From: Salinibacterium sp.
Lineage (GTDB): Bacteria > Actinomycetota > Actinomycetes > Actinomycetales > Microbacteriaceae
Length of the DNA stretch: 64,000 nt
Assembly (NCBI GenBank): GCA_019638845.1
Contig: JAHBSZ010000007.1
Location: 49,884 to 113,883, forward strand
Direction: 5' to 3'
Under the pieces are notes generated by a model. That model did no database searches. It had not been told where the DNA came from and saw only the letters and a list, made by a program, of their open reading frames with translations. Shown piece by piece: positions 24,552-32,440 of this stretch (position 1 is the stretch's first letter; the number at the start of each line of letters is the position of its first letter). The position numbers were made by a program, and so were the translations under genes.

Positions 24552-25964
24552 TCAGAGTTCGCGACCAGCAATTATGCGGGTGTAAGCGATTGCACTGTCC
24601 TTGAGGGTCCGTGCCTGCGTGTCGTAGTCGACTCGAACGATTCCGAACCTCTTGTCGTATCCCCATGCCCACTCGAAGTTGTCCATGAGTGACCAGTAGA
24701 AGTAGCCGTGCACGGGAATGCCCTCATCGATGGCATCGAGGATCGCTCCGAGGTGCAGCTCGAGGAAGTCCGTTCGGTCGGCGTCGTGCACGTGACCGTC
24801 TGCACTGAGCAAGTCGTCGTAGGCGGCACCGTTCTCCGTCACGTAGAGCTTGACGCCCGCTGGCGCGCTGTACTCGGTGTGGATGCGCTTGAGGAGTCGA
24901 GTAAGACCCTCCGGTTGCACCTCCCAGCCCATGGCAGTCAGTGGCAGGTCGCGCAGGTGCCAATGCACGGTCTCAGCGGCGGGGAACGGCGACCGTTTCG
25001 GACGCTCGGAGGGCGCTTCGGTTCGCATCTCTCGAGTAGAGGGATGGGCACTCACGAGCTCACCGTGGTAGTAGTTCACGCCAAGCGCATCGATCGGAGC
25101 GGAGATGATGTCGAGGTCGCCGGGCAACACCTTCGATTCGAAGTTCAGGTGCGAGACATCCGCCAGCAGGTCTTCCGGGTATGAGCCGCGGAAGATCGGA
25201 TCGAGGAAGAAGCGATTGAACTGGCCATCGATACGGCGCACCGCGTCGAGGTCGCCCTCATCGGCGGGGTCGACCGGGTCGGCAACCGTCAGGTTGAGCG
25301 TGATGCCCAGCCCGAGCGACGCGTCCCGTTCGCGTAGCGACTGGATGGCGAGGCCGTGGCCGAGCAGCAGGTGGTGCCCCGCAGCGAGCCCAGCTTCGGG
25401 ATCCTGGCGACCGGGGGCATGCTCGCCGCCGATGTAGCTCAGGAACGATGAGCACCAAGGCTCGTTGAGTGTCGTCCAGTTGCGCACGCGATCGCCGAGG
25501 GCATCGTGCACAGACAGCGCGTACTCCTGGAAGCGATACGCGGTGTCGCGGTTCGCCCAGCCGCCCTTGTCTTCGAGGGCTTGCGGCAGGTCCCAGTGGT
25601 ACAGGGTGAGCCACGGCAAGATGTTCTTCTCAAGGAGTTCATCGACAAGGCGCGAGTAGAAGTCGATGCCCTTCGGATTGACGGCCCCGCCATCGGGGCG
25701 CACGCGCGCCCACGACGTGGAGAAGCGGTAGGTCTGCAGACCGAGGTCGGCCATCATCGCGACATCGTCGCGATAGCGGTGGTAGTGGTCGCACGCCACG
25801 TCGCCGTTGTCCGCGTTGACTACCGCCCCTGGGACGCGGCAGAACGTGTCCCAGATCGAGTCGGTGCGGCCGTCTTCGTGGGCAGCGCCCTCAATTTGGT
25901 ATGCCGCGGTCGCGGCGCCGAGCAGGAAGGTTGTGGGGAAAGTGCGGGGAGCGTTCTGCCTCAT
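24552..25964 (-). CDS. bglC: GH1 beta-glucosidase
   Basis: This 470-residue family 1 glycoside hydrolase has no signal peptide, so it acts in the cytosol on imported cellobiose or other beta-glucosides. The N-terminal signature FPTTFLLGAATAAYQIEGA is near 9-27. The acid/base glutamate is in WTTLNEPWCS (about 168) and the nucleophile in YVTENGAAYDD (about 376). The ATG at 25964 has an AGAGGAG site nine bases upstream; an in-frame ATG at 25997 does not. It follows the two permease genes and precedes the LacI gene, the same set as Streptomyces cebEFG-bglC. Confidence 0.88.
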   Translation of the reverse strand: MRQNAPRTFPTTFLLGAATAAYQIEGAAHEDGRTDSIWDTFCRVPGAVVNADNGDVACDHYHRYRDDVAMMADLGLQTYRFSTSWARVRPDGGAVNPKGIDFYSRLVDELLEKNILPWLTLYHWDLPQALEDKGGWANRDTAYRFQEYALSVHDALGDRVRNWTTLNEPWCSSFLSYIGGEHAPGRQDPEAGLAAGHHLLLGHGLAIQSLRERDASLGLGITLNLTVADPVDPADEGDLDAVRRIDGQFNRFFLDPIFRGSYPEDLLADVSHLNFESKVLPGDLDIISAPIDALGVNYYHGELVSAHPSTREMRTEAPSERPKRSPFPAAETVHWHLRDLPLTAMGWEVQPEGLTRLLKRIHTEYSAPAGVKLYVTENGAAYDDLLSADGHVHDADRTDFLELHLGAILDAIDEGIPVHGYFYWSLMDNFEWAWGYDKRFGIVRVDYDTQARTLKDSAIAYTRIIAGREL

Positions 25965-26006
25965 GGGGACAGACTCCTCTCGGTAGCTGGTGCTCATACT
26001 CGTCGA

Positions 26007-26891
26007 TCAGCCCTTTACTGCCCCGGCCATAATTCCACTCACAAGCTGTTTTCCAGCAAATATGAAGAGAAGTAGCAGGGGGATAGTGGCCAGTACGACG
26101 CCAGCGAGCACGACGGAATAGTCGACGAAATAGTTGGACTGAAGCAGTGACAGAGCGACGGGCAAGGTCGGATTCTGGCGATCGAGCACGATGAAAGGCC
26201 AGAAGAAGTTGTTCCACGCTCCCACAAAGGTGAAGAGGAACAACATCGCGGCTGCCGGGCGCGCCGCGACGACTCCGACAGTCCAGAACGTGCGGATCAT
26301 GGACGCACCGTCAACGCGAGCGGCTTCGATGAGCTCGTCGGGAACCGACTGGCGAAGGTACTGCGTCATCCAAAACACCCCGAACGCGCTGGTGAGAGCC
26401 GGGATGATGATGGCACCGATCTGCCCCGTCCAACCGAGCTCTGCGAACAGCACATAGAGCGGAACGACGCCCAGTTGCTGCGGCACTGCCATGGTGGCTA
26501 CGACGAATGCGAGAAGGGCAGGCCCGCCGAGGAAGCGGAGTTTTGCGAACGCCCAGCCGGCCAACGTTGACGTGATGACGACAGCAGAGGCGATGAGGAA
26601 CGACGAGTAGATCGAGTTCCAGAGGGCGGGCCAGAAATTTACCGCGGGGTTGGTCATCACCGAAATGGCATTGGCGACGAAGTTTCCGCCCGGCCACCAG
26701 GGGCGCTCGCGAAGGGATGAGGCATCCCCGGAGCCGATAATGAATGACCAATAAAGCGGGAACGCGGCACTGACGAAGACAACCCCGAGCCCGACGTATA
26801 CCCAAATTCCTGGGCGGCTACCTTTGATACGCGTGGTTTTCCGGCGCTTGCCAGCAATCTCGACGCTGGTGATCGGCGGGGTGGTGCTCAT
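26007..26891 (-). CDS. cebG: Carbohydrate ABC importer permease, MalG/CebG type
   Basis: The 294-residue BPD_transp_1 membrane protein has six hydrophobic segments. The EAA loop contains LIEAARVDGASMIRTFWTVGVV near 195-216, and it ends near LFIFAGKQLVSGIMAGAVKG, as MalG relatives do. Its start overlaps the stop of the CebF-type gene (ATGA). With CebF it would form the channel for cello-oligosaccharides. The system carries no ATPase gene, in keeping with Ceb systems that use the shared ATPase MsiK encoded elsewhere. Confidence 0.85.
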   Translation of the reverse strand: MSTTPPITSVEIAGKRRKTTRIKGSRPGIWVYVGLGVVFVSAAFPLYWSFIIGSGDASSLRERPWWPGGNFVANAISVMTNPAVNFWPALWNSIYSSFLIASAVVITSTLAGWAFAKLRFLGGPALLAFVVATMAVPQQLGVVPLYVLFAELGWTGQIGAIIIPALTSAFGVFWMTQYLRQSVPDELIEAARVDGASMIRTFWTVGVVAARPAAAMLFLFTFVGAWNNFFWPFIVLDRQNPTLPVALSLLQSNYFVDYSVVLAGVVLATIPLLLLFIFAGKQLVSGIMAGAVKG

Positions 26892-27883
26892 CGCGCGACC
26901 TTCTTCCGGTTCTTCTTGATTTTGGGGATTCCGCGCCCGCCGTCGTCGCGCACGAGCGAGCGGGTGATGGCGAGGTTGATCAACCCGATGGACAGAATGA
27001 TGATGAACAGGATCCAGGCCATCGCCGCAGCCCTACCGAAGTTCCACTGTCCCCAGCCGATGTCGTAGAGGTAGAGCGTGATGGTCAGCCATTGCTGTCC
27101 CGCACCGCCACGCCCGAATTGGTCGAAAACTCGAGGCTCGTCAAAGATCTGCAGACCACCGATGGTCGACGTGATGATGACAAAGATGAGGGTGGGCTTG
27201 AGCGACGGGAGTGTGATGCTCGTGAACTGGCGGATGAGTCCGGCCCCGTCGACGGTTGCGGCCTCGTAGTACTCGCGGTTCACTGCCTGCATGGCAGCGA
27301 GGAGGATGAGGGTGTTATAGCCCGTCCAGCGGTAGTTGACCATTGTGGCGATCGCGATGTGGCTCCAGAACGGGTCCTTGTGCCAGGGGATGGGGGTGAG
27401 CCCGAGATCGGTAAGCGTCCCGTTCACGAGACCGAAGTTGTCTGCGAACACGACATTGAAAATGAGGCCGACAGCGACGGGAGCGACTACGAACGGCAGG
27501 AGAACGCCCATTCGCCAGAAGGTCTTCGCGCGGAGGTTTCGGTCCAGCATCGCCGCAATGAACAGGGCGAGCAATAGCTGCGGGATCGTGGATAGCAGGA
27601 AGATGCTGAAGGTATTGCGCAGCGCGGTCCAGAAGTGCGGCTGTTGCAGGATCCAGACGTACTGATCGAAACCGATAAACGTGCCCGTGTTGCGGACGAG
27701 GTCCCAGTCCATGAAGGAGATCACCGCGGTGTAGGCGATGGGGAACAGTCCGACGACGGCGAACATGAGGAAGAACGGAGAGATGTAGAGGTAGGGCGAG
27801 AGCTTGAGGTCCCACCGGCTCATCCGATGTGAGAGGGAGATGACCCGGACTTGCTTGGGGAGCTTAGGTGCGGTGGTGCTCAT
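26888..27883 (-). CDS. cebF: Carbohydrate ABC importer permease, MalF/CebF type
   Basis: The protein has 331 residues. It begins with a basic cytosolic segment and a first membrane helix at LYISPFFLMFAVVGLFPIAYTAV. The EAA loop YYEAATVDGAGLIRQFTSITLPSL is near 225-248. It is the second gene after the binding protein, with an 84-base gap, and is coupled to the CebG gene by a four-base overlap. It carries cello-oligosaccharides across the membrane as judged from the operator and enzyme context. Confidence 0.85.
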   Translation of the reverse strand: MSTTAPKLPKQVRVISLSHRMSRWDLKLSPYLYISPFFLMFAVVGLFPIAYTAVISFMDWDLVRNTGTFIGFDQYVWILQQPHFWTALRNTFSIFLLSTIPQLLLALFIAAMLDRNLRAKTFWRMGVLLPFVVAPVAVGLIFNVVFADNFGLVNGTLTDLGLTPIPWHKDPFWSHIAIATMVNYRWTGYNTLILLAAMQAVNREYYEAATVDGAGLIRQFTSITLPSLKPTLIFVIITSTIGGLQIFDEPRVFDQFGRGGAGQQWLTITLYLYDIGWGQWNFGRAAAMAWILFIIILSIGLINLAITRSLVRDDGGRGIPKIKKNRKKVAR

Positions 27884-27967
27884 GGCTCGGCTTTCAGAAT
27901 CCGTGCGGGATGGTGGTCAGACAAGGGAGGGTGCGGGCCGTGGTGGCGACCCGCACCCTCCAGTGTG

Positions 27968-29230
27968 TTAGAAGGCGGAAACCTCGGTAACCCAGTTGTT
28001 CCAGCTCGTCTGCTCGTCTTCAAGACCATCGAAGACGCGCGTCACTGCGTTCTGCAGTGCGTCGTGGAACTGGAAGTACTTCGGGCCCTTGAAGGTCGCG
28101 ACGGTGATCGCGTTCGCACGGTCCGTCAGGATCGCACCAGTGGGGGCGCCATTGAAGTAGTCGTTCGTTGCAGCGGCGAGTTCGTCGCTGGCGAGCGCCT
28201 TGACCTGGCTCGGGAAGGTGCCCGCGTTAGCGAATGCCTTGAGCTGGGTCTCGGGGGAGGTGAGCCAGGAAGCGAGCTCCTGTGCCGCGGCAACGTGAGC
28301 GCCGTTGGCCGGAACGGTCAGGTACGAACCGCCCCAGTTTCCGCCGCCGCCGGGGAACGCGTCAGCGATGTCCCAGCCGGTCACGTCGGGAGCGTTGCCC
28401 GAGATAACACCGAGCATCCATCCGGGGCAGAGCATGGTGGCGAACTCACCGCTGGACAGCGATGCGAACCAGTCTTCACTCCACTGGCCCGAGTACGCCG
28501 AGATCGGAACTGCCTTCTCGACGACTGCCTTGTATGCAGCCTCGATGTCGGGGTTCGTGGTGGCGACGATCGAACCGTCGGTGTTCTCGTAGGCGGTGTC
28601 GAGCTGGTTCACCATGCCCTGGAGCACGGAGTTGGCGGAGTCGATGAACGGCTTGCCGGTCTTGGCGGTGTAGTCCGCACCGATCGAGAAGAAGTTGTTC
28701 CAGTCACCGTCGAACAGCTTTGCGACGTCTGCACGGTCGGTCGGCAGGCCAGCTGCGGCGAACAGGTCCGAGCGGTAGCAGATGCCCTGCGGGCCGATGT
28801 CGGTGCCGTAGGCGATCAGGTTGCCGGCAGCGTCCGTTGCGGAAGCTTCCTTCCAGTCCAGCCAGCGGCCCTTGTCAGCGTCTGCGACCGGAGCGAGCAG
28901 ATCGGAGTACTGCATGGCTTCGGTGAACCAGTCGATCTCGACGGCTTCAACGTCGGCCAGACCGGTCTTGCCGAGCTTCTGGAAGTAGTTGGCGCGGGCG
29001 TCGTTCGACGTCGCTGCCTTGTTGTGGACGATGGTGATGTCGGGGTGCGCGTCCATGTACTCCTGGAGCAGCGCGTCCGTGTACCCAAAGTCGTTGAAGG
29101 TCGCGAGCGTGAGGGTGATCGGGCCCTCTGTTGCGGTGTCACCTCCTCCGGCGGCACATCCGGTGGCTACGAGGGCGATGGTTGCGGCACCGGCTACGGC
29201 TGCGGCGATTGTGCGTCGTGATGTTCTCAC
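27968..29230 (-). CDS. cebE: Cellobiose/cello-oligosaccharide-binding lipoprotein, CebE type
   Basis: The protein has 420 residues from a GTG at 29230, which has AAAGGAG in good position. The signal peptide ends in the lipobox VATGC with the lipid cysteine at residue 25. A family 1 extracellular solute-binding fold follows: LATFNDFGYTDALLQEYMDAHPDITIVHNK, then AYGTDIGPQGICYRSDLFAAAGLP and ATMLCPGWMLGVI. It heads the ceb-type operon under three LacI-type operators. Anchored outside the membrane, it captures the oligosaccharide and docks onto the two permeases. Confidence 0.88.
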   Translation of the reverse strand: MRTSRRTIAAAVAGAATIALVATGCAAGGGDTATEGPITLTLATFNDFGYTDALLQEYMDAHPDITIVHNKAATSNDARANYFQKLGKTGLADVEAVEIDWFTEAMQYSDLLAPVADADKGRWLDWKEASATDAAGNLIAYGTDIGPQGICYRSDLFAAAGLPTDRADVAKLFDGDWNNFFSIGADYTAKTGKPFIDSANSVLQGMVNQLDTAYENTDGSIVATTNPDIEAAYKAVVEKAVPISAYSGQWSEDWFASLSSGEFATMLCPGWMLGVISGNAPDVTGWDIADAFPGGGGNWGGSYLTVPANGAHVAAAQELASWLTSPETQLKAFANAGTFPSQVKALASDELAAATNDYFNGAPTGAILTDRANAITVATFKGPKYFQFHDALQNAVTRVFDGLEDEQTSWNNWVTEVSAF

Positions 29231-29272
29231 GGTCACTCCTTTGTGTGCGTGGTTGGGTGTCCCGTTGGTGGC

Positions 29273-29286
29273 TGGGAGCGCTCTCA
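29273..29286. promoter_or_regulatory. CebR-type operator 1
   Basis: TGGGAGCGCTCTCA differs by one base from the Streptomyces CebR box and lies between the promoter and the binding-protein start, where binding blocks elongation. Confidence 0.7.
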
Positions 29287-29296
29287 AAAGTCCTCT

Positions 29297-29310
29297 TGGG
29301 AGCGCTCTCA
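29297..29310. promoter_or_regulatory. CebR-type operator 2
   Basis: This second exact copy of TGGGAGCGCTCTCA starts 24 bases from the first. It lies just downstream of the -10, close to the expected transcription start. Confidence 0.7.
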
Positions 29311-29323
29311 CGGGATCGAGCAC

Positions 29324-29353
29324 AGACTAGGCAGCAGAAGAGAACCCTGTCAA
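29324..29353 (-). promoter_or_regulatory. Promoter of the cellobiose operon
   Basis: On the minus strand TTGACA (29353-29348) and TAGTCT (29329-29324) are 18 bases apart. Operator 3 abuts the -35 and operator 2 follows the -10, so the promoter is bracketed by LacI-type sites. Confidence 0.65.
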
Positions 29354-29361
29354 CTACTGGC

Positions 29362-29375
29362 TGGGAGCGCTCTCA
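29362..29375. promoter_or_regulatory. CebR-type operator 3
   Basis: The third exact copy of TGGGAGCGCTCTCA lies nine bases upstream of the TTGACA. It is 65 bases from operator 2, so looping between sites is possible. Confidence 0.7.
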
Positions 29376-29491
29376 CGCCTGCAACCGCTTGCGGTCAGTT
29401 TTCACGCGGAAGTTGCGCACAAAAAATTCTTCCCGTTTGACCCCCATTCGGGCCTCGGGTAGACCGCTTCACGCCCGTACCCGGCCATGCG

Positions 29492-29522
29492 AGAGGGGCC
29501 GGATGCAGCATCCGGCCCCTCT
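29492..29522 (-). terminator. Hairpin terminator after the DHA2 exporter gene
   Basis: A perfect 13-base-pair stem (AGAGGGGCCGGAT with ATCCGGCCCCTCT) with a five-base loop lies 11 bases beyond the stop at 29534. No T-run follows. It also insulates the ceb promoter. Confidence 0.7.
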
Positions 29523-29533
29523 GTGCGTGCGTG

Positions 29534-31318
29534 CTACTTCTTGGGTGCGCCTCCATCGACGACGGGCGTCGAAGCGGTGTCGGGAGCGACCATGGCACCC
29601 ATCTCGGCTGCTGCCGCCTGAGCCGCCAGGGCGGCTTCGTTGTCCGAGTTCTCCTGAAGCGCAGACTTCGCGCGCAGCGGGGCGGCCTTGAGGAAGAAGC
29701 TCAGTACGAACGCCACGAGCACCACGCCGAGGCCCACCCAGTAGATGCTCACCGTCGCGTTGTTGAATCCCTCAAGGAAGGGCGCCGCGAGCCGCGGGTC
29801 CGACCCATTCAGGAACGAGGTGTCGCCGTCGAGGGCGTTCCCGACGCTGCCACCGGATGCCGCGTTCTTATAGAGCTCGATGATGCCGGCGTTCTTCGGG
29901 TCGGCGAGCACCGTCGGGTCGCTCATCGCTGCGGCAATGCCGTCTTTAATGGACAGCTTGCTGAAAGCGTCGGCAATTTTGGTCGGGATCTCCGTGAAGA
30001 GCACCGAGAACAGCACAGCGACACCCAACGTTCCACCGATCTGCCGGAAGAAGGTTGACGAACTCGTCGCCACCCCGATGTCGCGCGGACCCACGGAGTT
30101 CTGAGCGGCGATGGTGAGCGTTTGCATGAGCTGGCCGAGCCCGAGGCCAACGAGGAACATCCCCACCATGATCCAGATGACGGGCTTGTCAGCGGTGAGG
30201 AATGTCAACCAGAAGAACCCCGCTGCCATCAGAGCGGTGCCGGTCTTGGGGAAGACCGAATATGTTCCGGTGCGGGCGATGATCTGGCCGCTCAGGATAG
30301 ACGAGATCATGAGGCCGAGAATCATCGGGAGCATAAGGAATCCGCTCTCGGTGGGTGTCGCTCCTTCGACGAGCTGCAGATAGAGCGGGATGGTCATCAT
30401 CGCGCCGAACATCCCGAAACCGACGAGCACACCGAGCACCGTGGTCATCGAGAAGGTCCGGCTCTTAAACAGCTTGAGGGGGATGAGCGCATCGTCACCC
30501 ATGAGCTTCTCGCTGAGGATGAACGCCGCAATGCCGAGCGCGCCCACGATGTAGCAGGCGAACGCGAGAGGTGAATCCCAGCCCCAATCACGGCCCTTCT
30601 CGGCGACGAGGAGCAGGGGAACCAAGGCGATGACTACCGTCGCCGCACCCCACCAGTCGATGCGAACCTTGCGACGCGTGTGCGGAATGTGCAGGAAGCG
30701 CATGACGATCGCGAGCGCGACGAGCCCGATGGGGGCGTTGATCAGGAAGACCCAGCGCCATCCGGTGATGAACAGGATCTCGGGCGTGCCGGAGAGCAGG
30801 CCACCGATGAGGGGACCGATGACGCTCGAGATGCCGAACACGGCAAGGAAGTAGCCCTGGTACTTGGCTCGCTCACGCGGCGCGAGGATGTCGCCCATGA
30901 TCGCGAGCGGAAGCGCCATAAGGCCACCCGCGCCGAGGCCTTGGAGGGCGCGGAAGATGGCGAGTTGGTACATCGAGTCGGCAAAGCCCGCAGCGACGGA
31001 GCCCCCGAGGAAGATGACGATGGCGATAATGAACAGCGGCCTGCGACCGAAGATGTCGCTGAGCTTGCCGTAGATCGGGGTCGCGATTGTCGACGTGATC
31101 AGATAGGCGGTGGTTACCCACGCCTGCAGGCTGAGCCCATCAAGGTCATCGGCGATCGTTCGCATCGACGTACCGACGATCGTCTGGTCGAGGGCGGAGA
31201 GAAACATTCCCGCCATCAGGCCGAAGATCACGAACAGGATCTGGCGGTGGGTCATGACGCCACCGGCATCGGCGATTGCCTGTGCCTGTTGCTTACCCTT
31301 GGATTCGACGCGCGACAT
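29534..31318 (-). CDS. MFS exporter, DHA2 family with 14 membrane segments
   Basis: The 594-residue EmrB/QacA-type drug exporter opens with ILFVIFGLMAGMFLSALDQTIVGTSMRTIADDL, including motif D1 (LDxTIV). Motif A GKLSDIFGRRP is near 85, and motif C follows in the fifth segment (GISSVIGPLIGG). The start ATG at 31318 has AAAGAGGA just upstream; the longer open frame to 31582 runs through the divergent VanY gene. A loop of about 70 residues before the last segment and an Ala-rich tail are present. The substrate is unknown, and no dedicated regulator lies beside it. Confidence 0.85.
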   Translation of the reverse strand: MSRVESKGKQQAQAIADAGGVMTHRQILFVIFGLMAGMFLSALDQTIVGTSMRTIADDLDGLSLQAWVTTAYLITSTIATPIYGKLSDIFGRRPLFIIAIVIFLGGSVAAGFADSMYQLAIFRALQGLGAGGLMALPLAIMGDILAPRERAKYQGYFLAVFGISSVIGPLIGGLLSGTPEILFITGWRWVFLINAPIGLVALAIVMRFLHIPHTRRKVRIDWWGAATVVIALVPLLLVAEKGRDWGWDSPLAFACYIVGALGIAAFILSEKLMGDDALIPLKLFKSRTFSMTTVLGVLVGFGMFGAMMTIPLYLQLVEGATPTESGFLMLPMILGLMISSILSGQIIARTGTYSVFPKTGTALMAAGFFWLTFLTADKPVIWIMVGMFLVGLGLGQLMQTLTIAAQNSVGPRDIGVATSSSTFFRQIGGTLGVAVLFSVLFTEIPTKIADAFSKLSIKDGIAAAMSDPTVLADPKNAGIIELYKNAASGGSVGNALDGDTSFLNGSDPRLAAPFLEGFNNATVSIYWVGLGVVLVAFVLSFFLKAAPLRAKSALQENSDNEAALAAQAAAAEMGAMVAPDTASTPVVDGGAPKK

Positions 31319-31470
31319 AATTCCTCTTTGGTAACGGGGTGAGAGCAAAAAACAGCCACCGTCGAAAAGCGCTCCAACGATGGCCCAAAACTTTGCGTAG
31401 AGTGCAAAGTTACACCCTGCGCACCCCCCTAGCAAGCGCTGGCGTACTCCTCTCGGAGTGAATCCACCCT

Positions 31471-31485
31471 TATGATCGGGGGGTG
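31471..31485 (+). promoter_or_regulatory. Leaderless promoter TATGAT-N6-GTG
   Basis: TATGAT at 31471-31476 is six bases before the GTG start of the carboxypeptidase gene. No ribosome site is seen between them. Confidence 0.55.
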
Positions 31486-32316
31486 TCAGAACTGCGTCCG
31501 CGTCGCCGTCCCTCTCGGGCCGTTCGCCGTCGGCGCACCATCGTTGTAGCTTCCGCTCTCGGGGGCGCCCTTGTCGTCGCACTTGTTGCGGCTCTCGTCG
31601 TTCTGAGCCCTCAAGGGCAACCTACCGCCGCGACCACGCCCACGCCCGAGGCGACGAAAACCGAGACGCCGACGCCCACCCCAACCCCGACTCCGACTCC
31701 GACTTTCAACAAGAACGCGCAGTCGATCGACGACCCCAACAGCTACTGGGTGGTCGCAGACAAGCTACGTCAACTGAACCCTGCCGACTACGAACCACCG
31801 GACCTCGTCGAAGTTCCCGTCGACTACGTCAACCAACCGTTCCTCCGTCAGGCCGCATCTGACGCCGTGGTCCAGATGTTCGCCGCCTTTACTGCTGAGA
31901 CTGGGTTGTACATGGCATCTCAGAGTGCCTACCGCAGCTACAGCAGCCAAGAGAGCGTCTATGCGGGATGGGTGTCGAGCCTGGGCAAGGAAGCCGCAGA
32001 CCTGACGAGCGCCCGCCCCGGCCATAGCGAACACCAGACCGGCCTCTCCATCGACATCAGCGCTGACCCGGCGAACTGCTCGCTCGACCAGTGCTTTGCC
32101 GACACGCCTCAAGGTCAATGGCTTGCCGCGAACTCGTGGAAGTACGGCTTCGTACTGCGCTACCCGAACGGGTACACGCAGATCACCGGCTACGAATTCG
32201 AACCCTGGCACTACCGCTACGTCGGCATCGAACTCTCAACCGAGCTGCACACCACCGGCGTCATGACGCTCGAGGAGTTCTTCGGGCTTCCTCCCGCGCC
32301 GGACTACGCGAACTAG
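31483..32316 (+). CDS. VanY-type D-alanyl-D-alanine carboxypeptidase (M15B)
   Basis: The protein has 277 residues. A basic N-terminus and one membrane helix (about 20-43) precede a Thr-Pro repeat linker (about 50-75), and the peptidase domain lies outside the membrane. The zinc site is readable: SARPGHSEHQTGLSIDI supplies one His and the Asp near 170-186, and EFEPWHYRYVG supplies the second His near 240. YRSYSSQE is also conserved. It trims the terminal D-Ala of peptidoglycan stem peptides. The gene is divergent from the exporter and immediately upstream of the FtsK-type locus. Confidence 0.85.
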   Translation: MSELRPRRRPSRAVRRRRTIVVASALGGALVVALVAALVVLSPQGQPTAATTPTPEATKTETPTPTPTPTPTPTFNKNAQSIDDPNSYWVVADKLRQLNPADYEPPDLVEVPVDYVNQPFLRQAASDAVVQMFAAFTAETGLYMASQSAYRSYSSQESVYAGWVSSLGKEAADLTSARPGHSEHQTGLSIDISADPANCSLDQCFADTPQGQWLAANSWKYGFVLRYPNGYTQITGYEFEPWHYRYVGIELSTELHTTGVMTLEEFFGLPPAPDYAN

Positions 32317-32440
32317 AGCGACATCGCCGCCGCCAGCGCAGATGCTGAGTAGGGCTCGATTCACTACACTCAAGAGAGCTCTTTTCGCACGGAGCCGGCT
32401 CACCAACCGGATTCCGCCAACAGTGAGGGTACCCCGACAG

